Origin: Chitinophagaceae bacterium
GTDB taxonomy: Bacteria; Bacteroidota; Bacteroidia; Chitinophagales; Chitinophagaceae
Assembly (NCBI GenBank): GCA_016786885.1
Contig: JAEUVO010000042.1
Span: 1-64,000 of the forward strand
DNA length: 64,000 nt
Direction of reading: 5' to 3'
Part shown: positions 10,087 through 19,953 of the stretch, piece by piece
Layout of the letters: each line of letters opens with the position of its first letter
Position numbering within the stretch: the first letter of the stretch is position 1
Notes under the pieces: generated by a model
Database searches by the model: none
What the model saw: the letters and a program-made list of their open reading frames with translations, nothing else
Told to the model about the DNA's origin: nothing
Made by a program: the position numbers and the translations under genes

Positions 10087-11508
10087 TTATTTCAGTGATT
10101 TGTATAGGTCAATATACTGTTGTGCAGATGAATCCCAGGAATGATCAATGGTCATCATATGGCTGCGCATCCAGTTATAAAGTTCATGTTTATTATTGTA
10201 AAGGTCAATAGCCCGGCCTACCGAATATGTAATATCTCCGACAGAGGCCTGGTCAAACCGGATGCCGAAGCCCTGCCAGTCTCCCATATCAGTAACAGTA
10301 TCCCTTAATCCACCTACATTTCTCACCATTGGCACTGTACCGTATCTCAATGCATACATCTGGTTTAACCCGCAAGGTTCCACCCGGCTGGGCATAAGCA
10401 AAAAGTCTGATCCGGCATAAATAAGATGACTTAATGGCTCGCTATAGCCGATATAAGAGTTGTAATACCCGTTAAACTGGTGTTTCATCTGGTCCAGCCT
10501 GTCTTCCAGTTCCGGATCACCGGAACCAAGGATTAAAAAGTTGGCATTGCCATGATGCTGGTAAATAGATTGGCTGATAGCTTCAGGCAAAAGATCTGCT
10601 GCCTTTTCTCCCACCAATCTTCCGATAAATGATATTAATGGCTTGTCCGGATCTAAACCAAATTGTCCTGCCAGTTCTTTTTTGTTTTTCTTTTTTCCTT
10701 TTTCTACCAATTCCTTGTCATAATTCTTGATGATCATTGAGTCGGTGACCGGATCCCATACATGAGTGTCAATACCATTTAAGATACCTGAGCTTTTTCC
10801 TTGCTCATACTCAAACAAATTTTCCAGGCCATTAGCTGCTCCTTTTAATTCGTCTAGATAACTATGGCTGACCGTTGTTACTTTCCAGGCACATTTTACA
10901 GCAGATGCTAATGGGTTGATAGTATTGGCCCAATCCAGCATCCCCCATTTCCATGAATCAAATTGCGGAAGCAAATAATATTTATCCCAACCGATCCATC
11001 CCTGGTATTGGGCATTGTGCACTGTAAGCACAGTTGGAATTCCAGATAATTTTTGCCTGAACTCAAAACAATACTTTACCATGAAGGGAATAAGACCGGT
11101 GTGGTGGTCATGGCAATGTATCACATCAGGAGAATGCTGCCATTTATTCATCCAGTCACACACAGCTACCTGGAAAGCTAAAAATCTCTCTGTATCATCC
11201 TCATAGCCATATATCTTTTCTCTGTCCAACAGCCCGTTTATATCAAGCAGGTAAAGATCAAATCCGAGCTTATTGGTTTTTTCTTTAATAACACTATAAT
11301 TAAAATGATGAGGGCCGATATGCTGATTACCCTGGTGCACCAATTCCCATTCATTATTATAAAGAAATTTGGTACGGTACATTGGCATGACCACTTTAGC
11401 AATATGTCCCAACTCCGCCTGGTATTTGGGTAATGCGCCAACCACATCACCTAAACCACCGGCTTTGGCCACCGGGTAACATTCTGCCGCAACATGAATT
11501 ATCTCCAT
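10087..11508 (-). CDS. glgA: Glycogen synthase (ADP-glucose type, GT5)
   Basis: 473 residues. The N-terminal motif AKAGGLGDVVGALP binds ADP-glucose, and the C-terminal GT5 half has the retaining-transferase region (SRVEPCGLNQMYALRYG, with Glu and downstream TVPMVRNVGGLRDTV). It elongates alpha-1,4-glucan in the cytoplasm. The gene precedes glgC by 10 bases. The 217-base region upstream separates it from the divergent GluP-like carrier gene and probably holds both promoters. Confidence 0.96.
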   Translation of the reverse strand: MEIIHVAAECYPVAKAGGLGDVVGALPKYQAELGHIAKVVMPMYRTKFLYNNEWELVHQGNQHIGPHHFNYSVIKEKTNKLGFDLYLLDINGLLDREKIYGYEDDTERFLAFQVAVCDWMNKWQHSPDVIHCHDHHTGLIPFMVKYCFEFRQKLSGIPTVLTVHNAQYQGWIGWDKYYLLPQFDSWKWGMLDWANTINPLASAVKCAWKVTTVSHSYLDELKGAANGLENLFEYEQGKSSGILNGIDTHVWDPVTDSMIIKNYDKELVEKGKKKNKKELAGQFGLDPDKPLISFIGRLVGEKAADLLPEAISQSIYQHHGNANFLILGSGDPELEDRLDQMKHQFNGYYNSYIGYSEPLSHLIYAGSDFLLMPSRVEPCGLNQMYALRYGTVPMVRNVGGLRDTVTDMGDWQGFGIRFDQASVGDITYSVGRAIDLYNNKHELYNWMRSHMMTIDHSWDSSAQQYIDLYKSLK

Positions 11509-11725
11509 ACTTCTGATAAAAGGATTTGAATGGAAATTTAGGGGATTATTTTCATAGCCGACATGATATTACAGAAAAAAAGGGCTGGTATTACTGCTTT
11601 TTGAAAATACCCCTAAATCTGTTTAATTTTTTTTTAGACAAGCTGTCAACAATCCAGGCAGGTGTTTTTTTAATCTAAATGAAAATTGTCATACTTTCAG
11701 CACTATTATTAATTAATCGATTGCT

Positions 11726-13384
11726 ATGAGTCAACCCAAACAACCAACGAATTACGGCGCATTAGGCACTTTAGTGACAGTGTTCTTCTTCTGGGGCTTT
11801 ATTGCCGCAGGTAATAGTGTGTTCATCCCTTTCTGTAAACATTATTTTCACCTTGACCAGTTTCAAAGCCAGTTAATTGATTTTGCATTTTATACGGCTT
11901 ACTATATCGGGGCATTGATATTGTTTGCTTATGGTGCATTTGGCGGCAAAGACCTTGTAGGGAAATGGGGATACAAAAACAGTATCGTTTATGGCCTGTT
12001 ATTCTCAGCATTGGGGGCCGCTGCAATGATCCTGGCAGTGCAGGGAAACAGTTTTGGCGGTATGCTTATGGGATTGTTTATCGTAGCACTGGGTTTTTCA
12101 CTGCAACAAACCGCCGCACAGCCATTTGCCATTTCACTCGGAGATCCGGCTACGGGTACCAGCCGTGTTAACCTGGGTGGCGGTGTAAATTCTTTTGGTA
12201 CATCAGTAGGTCCGTTGATAGTGGCCCTTGCTTTGTTTGGAACAACTGCAGCAATTACGGATGAAAAGATAGCATCACTAAGTCTTTCAAAAGTTATCAT
12301 CCTCTACACTTTCGTGGGTATATTATTTATTGGTGCTGCAGCCCTGTTTTATTTTTCAAAGAAAGTGCCTTCCGGTAAAATGGTGGAAACAACTGAGAAA
12401 GCAAACAAAGCTCTCTATACATTGCTAATAATGACAGGGCTGCTGATCGTAATGTTTGTTCCGGTATTCAGCAGCTATAAAACAGACCTGACCAACGCTT
12501 CTGATGCTGAGAAACATGCAATGGAAGCATACAGGCTTAAATGGCTTATTGGGGCTTTAGTTATCGTTGTTGGGGGATTATTATTCTCTAATCTCAGTGC
12601 AAAGAAAAAAGCCGATGGATGGGGGCCAATGCAATATCCACAATTAGTACTGGGTATGCTTGCGATTTTTGTTTATGTAGGTGTCGAGGTAGCCATTGGA
12701 AGCAATCTTGGCGAATTGCTTAGGCAGAAAAGTTTTGGTTCTCATTCGGCATCCGAAGCAACCCCTTATATTATCATGTATTGGGGCAGTCTTATGATAG
12801 GTCGCTGGACAGGAGCTATCAGTGTCTTTAAATTATCTGAACAAACAAAGAACATTCTCAGATTTATTGTTCCACTGGCGGCATTTGGAATTCTTATTGG
12901 CATAAACACACTGGCAAAATATGATATGGAGCCGTTATATTATTATGTTGTTTGTGTATTGATACAAATAGTTGCTTTCTATCTCAGCAAAGACAAACCA
13001 GCCCGGACTATGCTGATATTTAGTGTGCTCGGTATAGCTGCAATGGTGATAGGCCTGTTAACAACAGGAACAGTTGCTATTTATGCTTTTTTAAGCGGTG
13101 GTCTCGTTTGCTCTATTATGTGGCCAAGTATTTTCAGTCTTTCCATCGCTGGTTTGGGAAAATATACTTCTGAAGGATCAGCGTTTTTGATTATGATGAT
13201 CCTTGGAGGTGGTATCATCCCCCCGATACAGGGAAAATTAGCTGACATTATCGGTATACATCAATCATATGTAATTGCAGCTCTCTGCTTTGTCTACCTT
13301 GCCTTTTTTGCATTTGCGGTAAAAGGCATTCTCAAAAAACAAGGTATCGACTATGATGCAGAAGTAAGTGCAGGCGGTCATTAA
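11726..13384 (+). CDS. FHS-family sugar:proton symporter, GluP-like (glucose/galactose)
   Basis: 552-residue inner-membrane carrier with about 12 transmembrane segments and an extended central loop. The N-terminal pattern [11 protein letters not shown], then [14 protein letters not shown] and [15 protein letters not shown], is characteristic of the FucP/GluP branch of the MFS, which takes up hexoses with protons. It lies 22 bases before a ROK kinase, so uptake of free hexose and its phosphorylation are encoded together. Glucose is the likely substrate; fucose or galactose cannot be excluded. Confidence 0.88.
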   Translation: MSQPKQPTNYGALGTLVTVFFFWGFIAAGNSVFIPFCKHYFHLDQFQSQLIDFAFYTAYYIGALILFAYGAFGGKDLVGKWGYKNSIVYGLLFSALGAAAMILAVQGNSFGGMLMGLFIVALGFSLQQTAAQPFAISLGDPATGTSRVNLGGGVNSFGTSVGPLIVALALFGTTAAITDEKIASLSLSKVIILYTFVGILFIGAAALFYFSKKVPSGKMVETTEKANKALYTLLIMTGLLIVMFVPVFSSYKTDLTNASDAEKHAMEAYRLKWLIGALVIVVGGLLFSNLSAKKKADGWGPMQYPQLVLGMLAIFVYVGVEVAIGSNLGELLRQKSFGSHSASEATPYIIMYWGSLMIGRWTGAISVFKLSEQTKNILRFIVPLAAFGILIGINTLAKYDMEPLYYYVVCVLIQIVAFYLSKDKPARTMLIFSVLGIAAMVIGLLTTGTVAIYAFLSGGLVCSIMWPSIFSLSIAGLGKYTSEGSAFLIMMILGGGIIPPIQGKLADIIGIHQSYVIAALCFVYLAFFAFAVKGILKKQGIDYDAEVSAGGH

Positions 13385-13406
13385 TTGTATATTTCAAATT
13401 CAGATT

Positions 13407-14363
13407 ATGGCAGATTTTGCGATAGGTATTGATATAGGAGGCACTAACACCAAATTTGGTGTTGTTGACCGCAATGGCGACATTATTGAACAGGGAAGAA
13501 CACTAACTAATGAACATGAAAATGTGCAGGAATTCATTGATGAATTATTTCTGCAATTATCGCCGATGATAAAAAAAGCCGGCGGCGCTAAAGAGTTTGT
13601 GGGTATTGGAGTAGGCGCCCCAAACGGGAATTATTACACTGGTAATATAGAACATGCGGCCAACCTGAAATGGAAAGGCATCATCCCTATTGCCAGTATG
13701 ATGTCGGAAAAATTTGACATGAAAGTGAAACTTACCAACGATGCCAATGCTGCTGCGGTAGGTGAAATGATGTATGGCTGCGCCAAGGGGATGAAACATT
13801 TTATCACTATCACATTGGGTACCGGTGTGGGTAGTGGTATTGTAATCGATGGTAAAATTGTGCTGGGTCATGATGGATTTGCCGGTGAGCTTGGGCATGT
13901 GGTGGTGAGACCCGGCGGCAGAATGCATAAAGGAACAGGCATCAGGGGATCATTGGAAGCTTATGCCTCTGCCACTGGTGTAAGGGAAACAGCTATAGAA
14001 ATACTTACAGAAAACCCTGATACGGAAAGCCTGCTTAGAACTTATTCACTGAACGATCTTACCAGCCAGGCAGTATATGACTGTGCTGTTAAGGGAGATA
14101 AGATCGCTTTGCAGATATTTGAGTTTACCGGGCAGATACTCGGTGAAGCGCTGGCTAATTTTATCATGTTCTCCTCCCCAGAAGCGATCATTTTATTCGG
14201 CGGTTTGACCAAGGCCGGTGACCTGATCATCAACCCAACAAGGAAAGCAATGGAAGAAAACCTGATACAGGTTTTTAAGAATAAAGTAAAACTGATGTTC
14301 AGCGAACTGAAAGAAGCAGATGCAGCGATATTGGGGGCCAGTGCATTGGTATGGGAAGAATAA
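13407..14363 (+). CDS. ROK-family glucokinase lacking the zinc-binding cysteines
   Basis: Cytoplasmic ATP-dependent hexose kinase of about 318 residues. It has the phosphate loop DIGGTNTKFG (9-18), GVGAPNGNYY (68-77), catalytic Asp112 in NDANAAAVGE, GTGVGSG (138-144) and ELGH (161-164). The family's Cys-rich zinc motif following ELGH is replaced by GRMHKGTGIRGSLE (171-184) with no cysteine. The Glu-Leu-Gly-His element and catalytic Asp are kept, so activity is expected. The ATG at 13407 is chosen over an upstream GTG at 13368, which would overlap the carrier gene and add residues before the phosphate loop. It probably shares a transcript with the carrier gene. Confidence 0.9.
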   Translation: MADFAIGIDIGGTNTKFGVVDRNGDIIEQGRTLTNEHENVQEFIDELFLQLSPMIKKAGGAKEFVGIGVGAPNGNYYTGNIEHAANLKWKGIIPIASMMSEKFDMKVKLTNDANAAAVGEMMYGCAKGMKHFITITLGTGVGSGIVIDGKIVLGHDGFAGELGHVVVRPGGRMHKGTGIRGSLEAYASATGVRETAIEILTENPDTESLLRTYSLNDLTSQAVYDCAVKGDKIALQIFEFTGQILGEALANFIMFSSPEAIILFGGLTKAGDLIINPTRKAMEENLIQVFKNKVKLMFSELKEADAAILGASALVWEE

Positions 14364-14389
14364 CTTTCTTCGTACGATATTTAATTACA

Positions 14390-14414
14390 AAGCCCGGTAT
14401 TAATTACCGGGCTT
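14390..14414. terminator. Bidirectional hairpin terminator
   Basis: Ten-base-pair perfect stem (AAGCCCGGTA at 14390-14399 with TACCGGGCTT at 14405-14414) and a 5-base loop, placed between the converging kinase and DUF4382 genes. The flanks are A/T rich but there is no long T run, so efficiency is uncertain. Confidence 0.7.
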
Positions 14415-14440
14415 AATGTTATCATAGGAAATAATGTAAA

Positions 14441-14971
14441 TTATTTTATTTTAAGTACTGGCTTGAGCTTATAATCTCCTGCACCTGTCTGATGAATAGA
14501 GAGTGCTGCATCAAAATCTATCAGTAATGAGTCTAATGTTCCATTTAATCTTTTATCCACTTTGATCTTTAATCCTGACTCAGAACCACTGGGAATAGTA
14601 AGCGGATATGCAACACCTCCTACCTTTATTGTATTGTCAGCGCCGAGTACAAACCTGATTTCTTTTACTGTGTTAGTTGGCAACACTCCAACAGCCAGTA
14701 ATGTATCAACACCATTTTGCAATCCAAGGAGATCATAAATACCTGCATGTGTATCAAGGTTCACCCAGCCATTGATGGAATCTTCCTGGAATTTTACCCT
14801 TACCTGTTGTATATCTACATTCACTTCCTCGGCATTAACCGGGTTATCTGTTAAGCGGATTTTAAGGGTTGTATTCTCACCCGATCCGGACTGTCCTTCT
14901 TTTGAGCAGGCAACAAAAACTATCACAGTAAGAGAAACAATAACTACAAGAGAAAGAAGTACTTTTTTCAT
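14441..14971 (-). CDS. DUF4382 lipoprotein
   Basis: About 176 residues. A lipoprotein signal ends VIVFVACSKEG (lipobox Cys), then a single DUF4382 domain runs from TLKIRLTDNPVNAEEVNV to the C-terminal YKLKPVLKIK. The domain is common in Bacteroidota lipoproteins and its function is unknown. The ATG at 14971 is used because the lipoprotein signal starts there; an upstream in-frame extension to 15028 adds a non-signal sequence. It ends near the bidirectional hairpin at 14390-14414. Confidence 0.88.
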   Translation of the reverse strand: MKKVLLSLVVIVSLTVIVFVACSKEGQSGSGENTTLKIRLTDNPVNAEEVNVDIQQVRVKFQEDSINGWVNLDTHAGIYDLLGLQNGVDTLLAVGVLPTNTVKEIRFVLGADNTIKVGGVAYPLTIPSGSESGLKIKVDKRLNGTLDSLLIDFDAALSIHQTGAGDYKLKPVLKIK

Positions 14972-15074
14972 AATCAGAGTGATTTTATCTTTCGGATAGG
15001 ATGGGAAAACCATGCCAAACCTATACATTCAGGTACTTGGCATCCGGATAGTTTTCCACAACTGAATATGTTGA

Positions 15075-16439
15075 TTATTTCTTTCTGATTATGAAAACGG
15101 CGGGTACAGGCCGCTGGCCTGATACATCGGATACTTTGATAGTTTCTTTTCCATTCACCAGCATACAACTGCTGCCACCACCATCAAGGTTCAGGGCTTC
15201 CCAGCACTGAAGTTCTTGCATCATAGAGCCAAGTTGTTCTAAAGTAATACCAGCAGCATTTTTATTTCTTCCTTCAACCACCATGATGATTAGCTTTCCA
15301 TCCCTGGTATATCCCATTGCAGTACGGGGATGCTTATCATAGATAGCCTTACCGGCAAACTTAAGTTCTTCATTATTTTTGATCCTTACGTCGTTTTCCT
15401 GAACAAGAACGGGTCCGCCACCAACTGCTGTTTCCATTTTCCATTTGGAGAAGTGGCCCTCCTGCGATAATTCACTGAATCCGCCTGCAGTGTAGTACTT
15501 TGTTTTAAGAACAGAATTCTTTTTTAAAACCGCATTAGAGTCTTTGATAAGATCAGGGCAAAATTGCAGCGCATAAGGCATTTTCATAGATGAATCAGTG
15601 TAAAGCCAGGCTATATCTGCTTCTCTTTTCTTTGAAATGCCGATAGCGCTGCCGAATGGATGCCGGAAAGTAAAGGTGTCTTTTCCTCTGCCATTTATCG
15701 TATGAATGTTATAACAGACAAGTTCACCCTCTTTTATAACAGCATTAAGGTTCTTGTTTGTTGCAAAAGAAAAAAAAGTAGTATTGACGACAATTAGCGG
15801 CTTATTATTCTTCTCATAAAACTTTGAAGGTGTAAGCCTGCGGTTCATTGTGGTGTCAACGATAAATTGAAGGCCCTTGTCTTTCAGGTCTGCGATAAGA
15901 TAGTAAGCTCTGAAAGGAACGGTATCATAATAAGATTTGTCTGCAAAAAAAATATGGACAGAAGGTGGCAGTGGGCCGTAAAGGGAATCAACATTCTTCC
16001 AATCAACCAAAGTCGATGCGGAATATGGCCACCTCTTTATTAGTTTATATTGGTAAACATCAAAAACAGGAATATAGCCATGTGCCTTTGTCGGAGGCAT
16101 CATCCCTGTTACTTTACCTCTGACGAGATAAACATCATCAAATTTTTTGCTTTTATGTGTTTTGAAAAGCCTTTTAAAAAAATCCTCGTTGACAAAATCG
16201 ATGTTGAACTTACTATAAAGAGGATATTTTTCTGATAATGAATCGGGCAGTCTTATCCAACCTGTATCCACTTCTGCATCAGTACATGAAGTACATTCTG
16301 CATGATAAACGAGGAGTTCTGAAAGAAACGAAGTGTCTTTTATGGGCTTAATGGTCTTCCACTTCTCTTGAGCAAGAGTATTGACACAGATAATTATTAA
16401 GAATGAGAAATTAATAATTATTAAAACGACTTTCTTCAT
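15075..16439 (-). CDS. Exported phosphodiester glycosidase family protein (NAGPA/DUF2233 domain)
   Basis: 454 residues with an N-terminal signal peptide (ending VNTLAQ) and a C-terminal NAGPA-type domain from about residue 200. Its landmarks are PLIVVNTTFF, GSAIGIS, RTAMGYTRDGKL and LNLDGGGSSCMLVNG near the C-terminus; the DGGGSS motif is the family hallmark. Human NAGPA removes GlcNAc from phosphodiesters, and bacterial members act on phosphodiester-linked sugars of envelope polymers. The first 200 residues have no domain I recognise. The actual substrate is unknown. Confidence 0.82.
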   Translation of the reverse strand: MKKVVLIIINFSFLIIICVNTLAQEKWKTIKPIKDTSFLSELLVYHAECTSCTDAEVDTGWIRLPDSLSEKYPLYSKFNIDFVNEDFFKRLFKTHKSKKFDDVYLVRGKVTGMMPPTKAHGYIPVFDVYQYKLIKRWPYSASTLVDWKNVDSLYGPLPPSVHIFFADKSYYDTVPFRAYYLIADLKDKGLQFIVDTTMNRRLTPSKFYEKNNKPLIVVNTTFFSFATNKNLNAVIKEGELVCYNIHTINGRGKDTFTFRHPFGSAIGISKKREADIAWLYTDSSMKMPYALQFCPDLIKDSNAVLKKNSVLKTKYYTAGGFSELSQEGHFSKWKMETAVGGGPVLVQENDVRIKNNEELKFAGKAIYDKHPRTAMGYTRDGKLIIMVVEGRNKNAAGITLEQLGSMMQELQCWEALNLDGGGSSCMLVNGKETIKVSDVSGQRPVPAVFIIRKK

Positions 16440-16481
16440 TATTAATTAACCGGTATGACTGATTTGATTCGAACCACCAAC

Positions 16482-17405
16482 TTAAGACTTTCCACTCTCC
16501 CACTCCTTTCTTCCTAATCCGGCAAATACATGCTTCTCGCTGTGATAAGATGAACGAACCAATGGTCCGCTTTCTACATAATCTAACCCCAGGCTATATC
16601 CTATCTCCCTGTATTCAGCAAATTCATCGGGATGAACAAAGCGATGAACAGGCAAATGTTTTTTAGTAGGCTGTAAGTACTGGCCGATAGTGACCACATC
16701 GCAACCATAAGCCTGAAGATCTTTCAATGTTTGTATCACTTCTTCTTTTTGCTCCCCTAATCCCAGCATAATACCACTTTTGGTTCTCATACCTCCTTCT
16801 TTCAGCGTACGTATCACTTCCATACTTCTCCAGTACTTGGCTTGTATACGAACCTGTCTCGTCAGTCTTTCTACTGTTTCAATATTATGGCTCACTACTT
16901 CAGGGGCTGCGTCAATTACCTTTTGTATATCTTCTTTTTTCCCTTTGAAATCAGGGATCAGTGTTTCAAGTGTGGTATCCGGGTTCAATGATTTTACGGC
17001 TTTGATAGTATTGTGCCAGATAACAGATCCCCCATCAGGCAATTCATCCCTGTCAACGGAAGTGATCACTGCATGTTTTACTTTCATCAGGTGAATGGCT
17101 TCTGCCACCCGTTGTGGTTCATCCCAATCAACCTGCTCGGGTCTTCCTGTGGCAACAGCACAAAAACCGCAGCTGCGGGTACAAGTGTTGCCGAGAATCA
17201 TGAAAGTAGCGGTGCCGGCTCCCCAGCATTCTCCCATATTAGGACAATTGCCGCTTTCGCAAATAGTATGGAGTTTGTGATCATCTACAAGGCCCCGTAC
17301 ATGCTTGTAGTTTTCGCCAATAGGCAGTTTTACCCGAAGCCAATCCGGCTTCTTTATCCTTGTCTCTTTTTCACTGGTAGCTGCAATAACAGGAAGTTCA
17401 ATCAT
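16482..17405 (-). CDS. lipA: Lipoyl synthase
   Basis: Radical-SAM enzyme that inserts two sulfurs into protein-bound octanoate to make lipoyl cofactor for pyruvate dehydrogenase and related complexes. Of the 307 residues, cysteines 49, 54 and 60 bind the auxiliary cluster and Cys75-x3-Cys79-x2-Cys82 ([10 protein letters not shown]) the SAM cluster. [12 protein letters not shown] near the C-terminus supplies the conserved serine. Length and motifs are complete. A pyruvate dehydrogenase subunit gene lies at 38-39 kb but no other lipoylation gene is in the window. Confidence 0.97.
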   Translation of the reverse strand: MIELPVIAATSEKETRIKKPDWLRVKLPIGENYKHVRGLVDDHKLHTICESGNCPNMGECWGAGTATFMILGNTCTRSCGFCAVATGRPEQVDWDEPQRVAEAIHLMKVKHAVITSVDRDELPDGGSVIWHNTIKAVKSLNPDTTLETLIPDFKGKKEDIQKVIDAAPEVVSHNIETVERLTRQVRIQAKYWRSMEVIRTLKEGGMRTKSGIMLGLGEQKEEVIQTLKDLQAYGCDVVTIGQYLQPTKKHLPVHRFVHPDEFAEYREIGYSLGLDYVESGPLVRSSYHSEKHVFAGLGRKEWESGKS

Positions 17406-17423
17406 GGGACAAAAATAAGACCA

Positions 17424-18236
17424 TTACCTGCGCCGTCCAAACAGGAACGAAATGTAGGCCTGGAAGAAGAACTGGCGGTCTTTCTGGCTGGCCATAATAG
17501 GAATTTTTGAAGCGTAGAACTCACCGCTAAGGCCCACTTCAATGCCAGATACCACTTCATTAAATCGTCCGTAATCAAACCGCAGGGCTGTTTTTACAAA
17601 AGCTCCCGGTTTCATTTTCATTTCTCCCCAACCCTTACCAAGACCACCTCCGCCGATTATAGTAGGGCCAAGAAAAAGGGCACTATCTGCCGAAGAATAT
17701 TTAATCAGTTTTGTTTCGCTGGTAAGCGGGTCTTGCACTTCAAGGTAATATGGTCTTAGCAAACCGATAGCAAGGCCTCCATTATAAATTGCAGAAACAG
17801 CTACTCCGTTCTTGTTACCTTTCTGTCCCAAGATATGTTGCTGTCCGAATCCGAGGGTGACCTGGTAAAAATTATTGACCTTACCATAGATATAAGGATT
17901 ACCAAAAAAGATAAACCCGTTTGCAGCATTCTGTACTTTTTCTTCTTTCTGGTGTTTTATCTCGGTAATGTCTATGCGGTAAATATTTGTCTTCCGGTTT
18001 GTCTTCATCCGGCCCAGCTCATAAAAAACACCATAGCCATTGCTTCTTCCCTGTACACCAAAAATGCTCTGTTTACGGTACACTAATACTCCCTCCTCAG
18101 CCTGGCGGATCAGGTTATTTATTTTTTGGCGGCGGGCTTCTTTTCTGTCACTTTTACTGTTGCTGCGGGTGGTATCTTGTGCGGATACAGAAACAATGAT
18201 AGCGGTGGCAAGAAGTAACAAACTGAGTTTTTTCAC
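17424..18236 (-). CDS. Unknown exported protein, probable small beta-barrel (GTG start)
   Basis: 270 residues, not assigned to a known family. The signal peptide MKKLSLLLLATAIIVSVSAQ is clear. The rest has alternating hydrophobic strands, glycine-rich stretches (GPTIIGGGGLGKGWG) and ends in an aromatic strand AYISFLFGRRR, which suggests a membrane-associated or barrel protein. The first codon of the signal peptide is GTG; no in-frame ATG is close upstream. It sits 18 bases upstream of lipA on the same strand and may share its transcript, but a functional link is not evident. Confidence 0.7.
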   Translation of the reverse strand: MKKLSLLLLATAIIVSVSAQDTTRSNSKSDRKEARRQKINNLIRQAEEGVLVYRKQSIFGVQGRSNGYGVFYELGRMKTNRKTNIYRIDITEIKHQKEEKVQNAANGFIFFGNPYIYGKVNNFYQVTLGFGQQHILGQKGNKNGVAVSAIYNGGLAIGLLRPYYLEVQDPLTSETKLIKYSSADSALFLGPTIIGGGGLGKGWGEMKMKPGAFVKTALRFDYGRFNEVVSGIEVGLSGEFYASKIPIMASQKDRQFFFQAYISFLFGRRR

Positions 18237-18288
18237 GGAGATACTTTTTAGTATTACTTAAACGTAAATTTAGGGCAAATTATTGATA

Positions 18289-18702
18289 ATGACTTCCACT
18301 GTAGTTTATAACGGCGACCTGAGAACCACTTGTACCCACCTGCGCTGCCATTCTTCTTTTGAAACAGATGCACCCGTTGATAACAACGGAAAAGGAGAAC
18401 GGTTCTCCCCCACCGACCTGATGGCTACCAGTCTTGCTACCTGTATGATTACCGTAATGGGTATTAAAGCCAGAACAATGGGATTTGACCTGAACGATGT
18501 AAAGATTGACGTACTAAAAATAATGAAGGCCGATCCACGGAGAGTGGGCGGCATAGAATTAACATTTCATATACCCGACCCGCTAAAAAATATTGATGAA
18601 AAAACAAAAGCGATCATGAAAAACACCGGTGAAACCTGCCCGGTAATGAAAAGCATACACCCGGATATTGAAGTGAAAGTGTATTGGGGGGTGTGGAGCT
18701 AA
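18289..18702 (+). CDS. OsmC/Ohr family protein
   Basis: 137 residues. It carries the OsmC-fold pattern KGERFSPTDLMATSLATCMITVMG, with the first reactive cysteine in the LATCM segment and the second in GETCPVMKSI. Members reduce organic or inorganic hydroperoxides, and this YhfA-like length fits the broad OsmC group. The ATG at 18289 (MTSTVVYNG) is preferred over a TTG at 18283. Its stop overlaps the stop of the convergent DUF2851 gene by 4 bases. Confidence 0.88.
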   Translation: MTSTVVYNGDLRTTCTHLRCHSSFETDAPVDNNGKGERFSPTDLMATSLATCMITVMGIKARTMGFDLNDVKIDVLKIMKADPRRVGGIELTFHIPDPLKNIDEKTKAIMKNTGETCPVMKSIHPDIEVKVYWGVWS

Positions 18703-19952
18703 TTCTTTAAAATAGCATTCCCTACTCCGCAATCCAAACATCTTCGCTTACTGCAATACTCATTCTTTAGTTCAATCAAAGCCTGGCTGTCAAAAGCATT
18801 TTTATTATCCACACCTATTCGCTGGAAGCCTTTTGTAATATTGTTAGCTTCTGCTGCGGTACTCTCCAGTAATTGCAGGGCTTTGTCTTTATACTGTTGT
18901 TCTTTATGATAACTGCCATAAGCAAATAGTACAGGTGCAATGGTATTGATGATGATATTATCAATCATCGTTTCGCCCAGTTTCTTCTTTTTGAAAGCCG
19001 ATGCTTCATCAAACCGGTAGTGATAATGCCAGTAATCATTGGCATTAACATCGAACCACTGCCTGGTATCTTTTACTGAGCCAACTTCTTTCACTTTAGA
19101 AAATAAATGCACCGACTGATGCACCAGCATCGTTAACTGTGCCAGCCTTATTGTCGGAAAGTTTCCTGGCCTCATCCTTAGAAAATGAAGGGGTAATGAA
19201 ACTGGTTTTAGCCTGTATTTGCTTTGCAGAAACCGATACTCTTTCTGTAGCATCAATGGATATTCTTCAGTAAATTTTTCTTCCAGCAAACCCGCCTGTC
19301 CAAGTAACAGTGCTTCCAACTGGTGCACCTGGTTTTTATGTTTGGCCAGTATATTGACCGGAACAGACCGGGCTATCGCTTCAAACGTTTCAGCATTGAC
19401 CTTCATTCCGAAATTTCTTGCCAGCAACCACCAGAAAGTTTCTTCCCAATGATAATTGTTTTGCTGTAAGTAATTATCAACTGTCGCTGCCTTCCTCAAT
19501 AAACGTTCTGCCAGTAGCCTTTCTTTCCAGCTTTTCCATACTATTTCCCGGACGGAATGAATGCTCTTTTCACAAGGGATGAATGAATCTGCATTCACCA
19601 GTTCTTCGTAGCGTTGCAACAGTATTTTTGAAACCCTGCCTTTTAATTCCAACACAGGAACAGCATTACCTGTTCTGTCATCCTCCCACACCACATGCAG
19701 AATAACATTGTTGTAATTTTTATCTTTTTGATGATTGTGTTTAGACCAGTCTGAAGTTTTGATATGCAGTTCCACTGTTCCGGCCCATGTAGTTTTACCG
19801 ATACAAATCTTTGCATCAGCGAAATCAGGCCCCTGGTTCGTATTGTATTGGCCGGGGAAAATAATTTGAATGAGCTCCCCGGCAGTGGTAGTCAGTTCTG
19901 TAGTATTAAAATATTGAAATTGCCAGATGTATTGGAGCAGCCGTTCCGTCAT
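18699..19952 (-). CDS. DUF2851 family protein
   Basis: 417 residues matching DUF2851 throughout: LLQYIWQFQYFN at the start, GPDFADAKICIG, WAGTVELHIKTSDW near residues 55-75, and a cysteine-containing tail CSKRRCLDCGVGNAIL. The family is almost restricted to Bacteroidota and is annotated as unknown. The N-terminal WAGTVELH region resembles nuclease-like folds, but no catalytic role is established. It ends in a 4-base stop overlap with the OsmC gene. A heptad array starts 2 bases before its start codon. Confidence 0.9.
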   Translation of the reverse strand: MTERLLQYIWQFQYFNTTELTTTAGELIQIIFPGQYNTNQGPDFADAKICIGKTTWAGTVELHIKTSDWSKHNHQKDKNYNNVILHVVWEDDRTGNAVPVLELKGRVSKILLQRYEELVNADSFIPCEKSIHSVREIVWKSWKERLLAERLLRKAATVDNYLQQNNYHWEETFWWLLARNFGMKVNAETFEAIARSVPVNILAKHKNQVHQLEALLLGQAGLLEEKFTEEYPLMLQKEYRFLQSKYRLKPVSLPLHFLRMRPGNFPTIRLAQLTMLVHQSVHLFSKVKEVGSVKDTRQWFDVNANDYWHYHYRFDEASAFKKKKLGETMIDNIIINTIAPVLFAYGSYHKEQQYKDKALQLLESTAAEANNITKGFQRIGVDNKNAFDSQALIELKNEYCSKRRCLDCGVGNAILKN

Positions 19953-19953
19953 A

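Noticed and set aside
16441..16481. GGTTCGAATC T-loop-like sequence on the minus strand, resembling a tRNA
   Set aside because: No acceptor or anticodon stems pair around it, and the neighbouring bases belong to the lipA 3' end.
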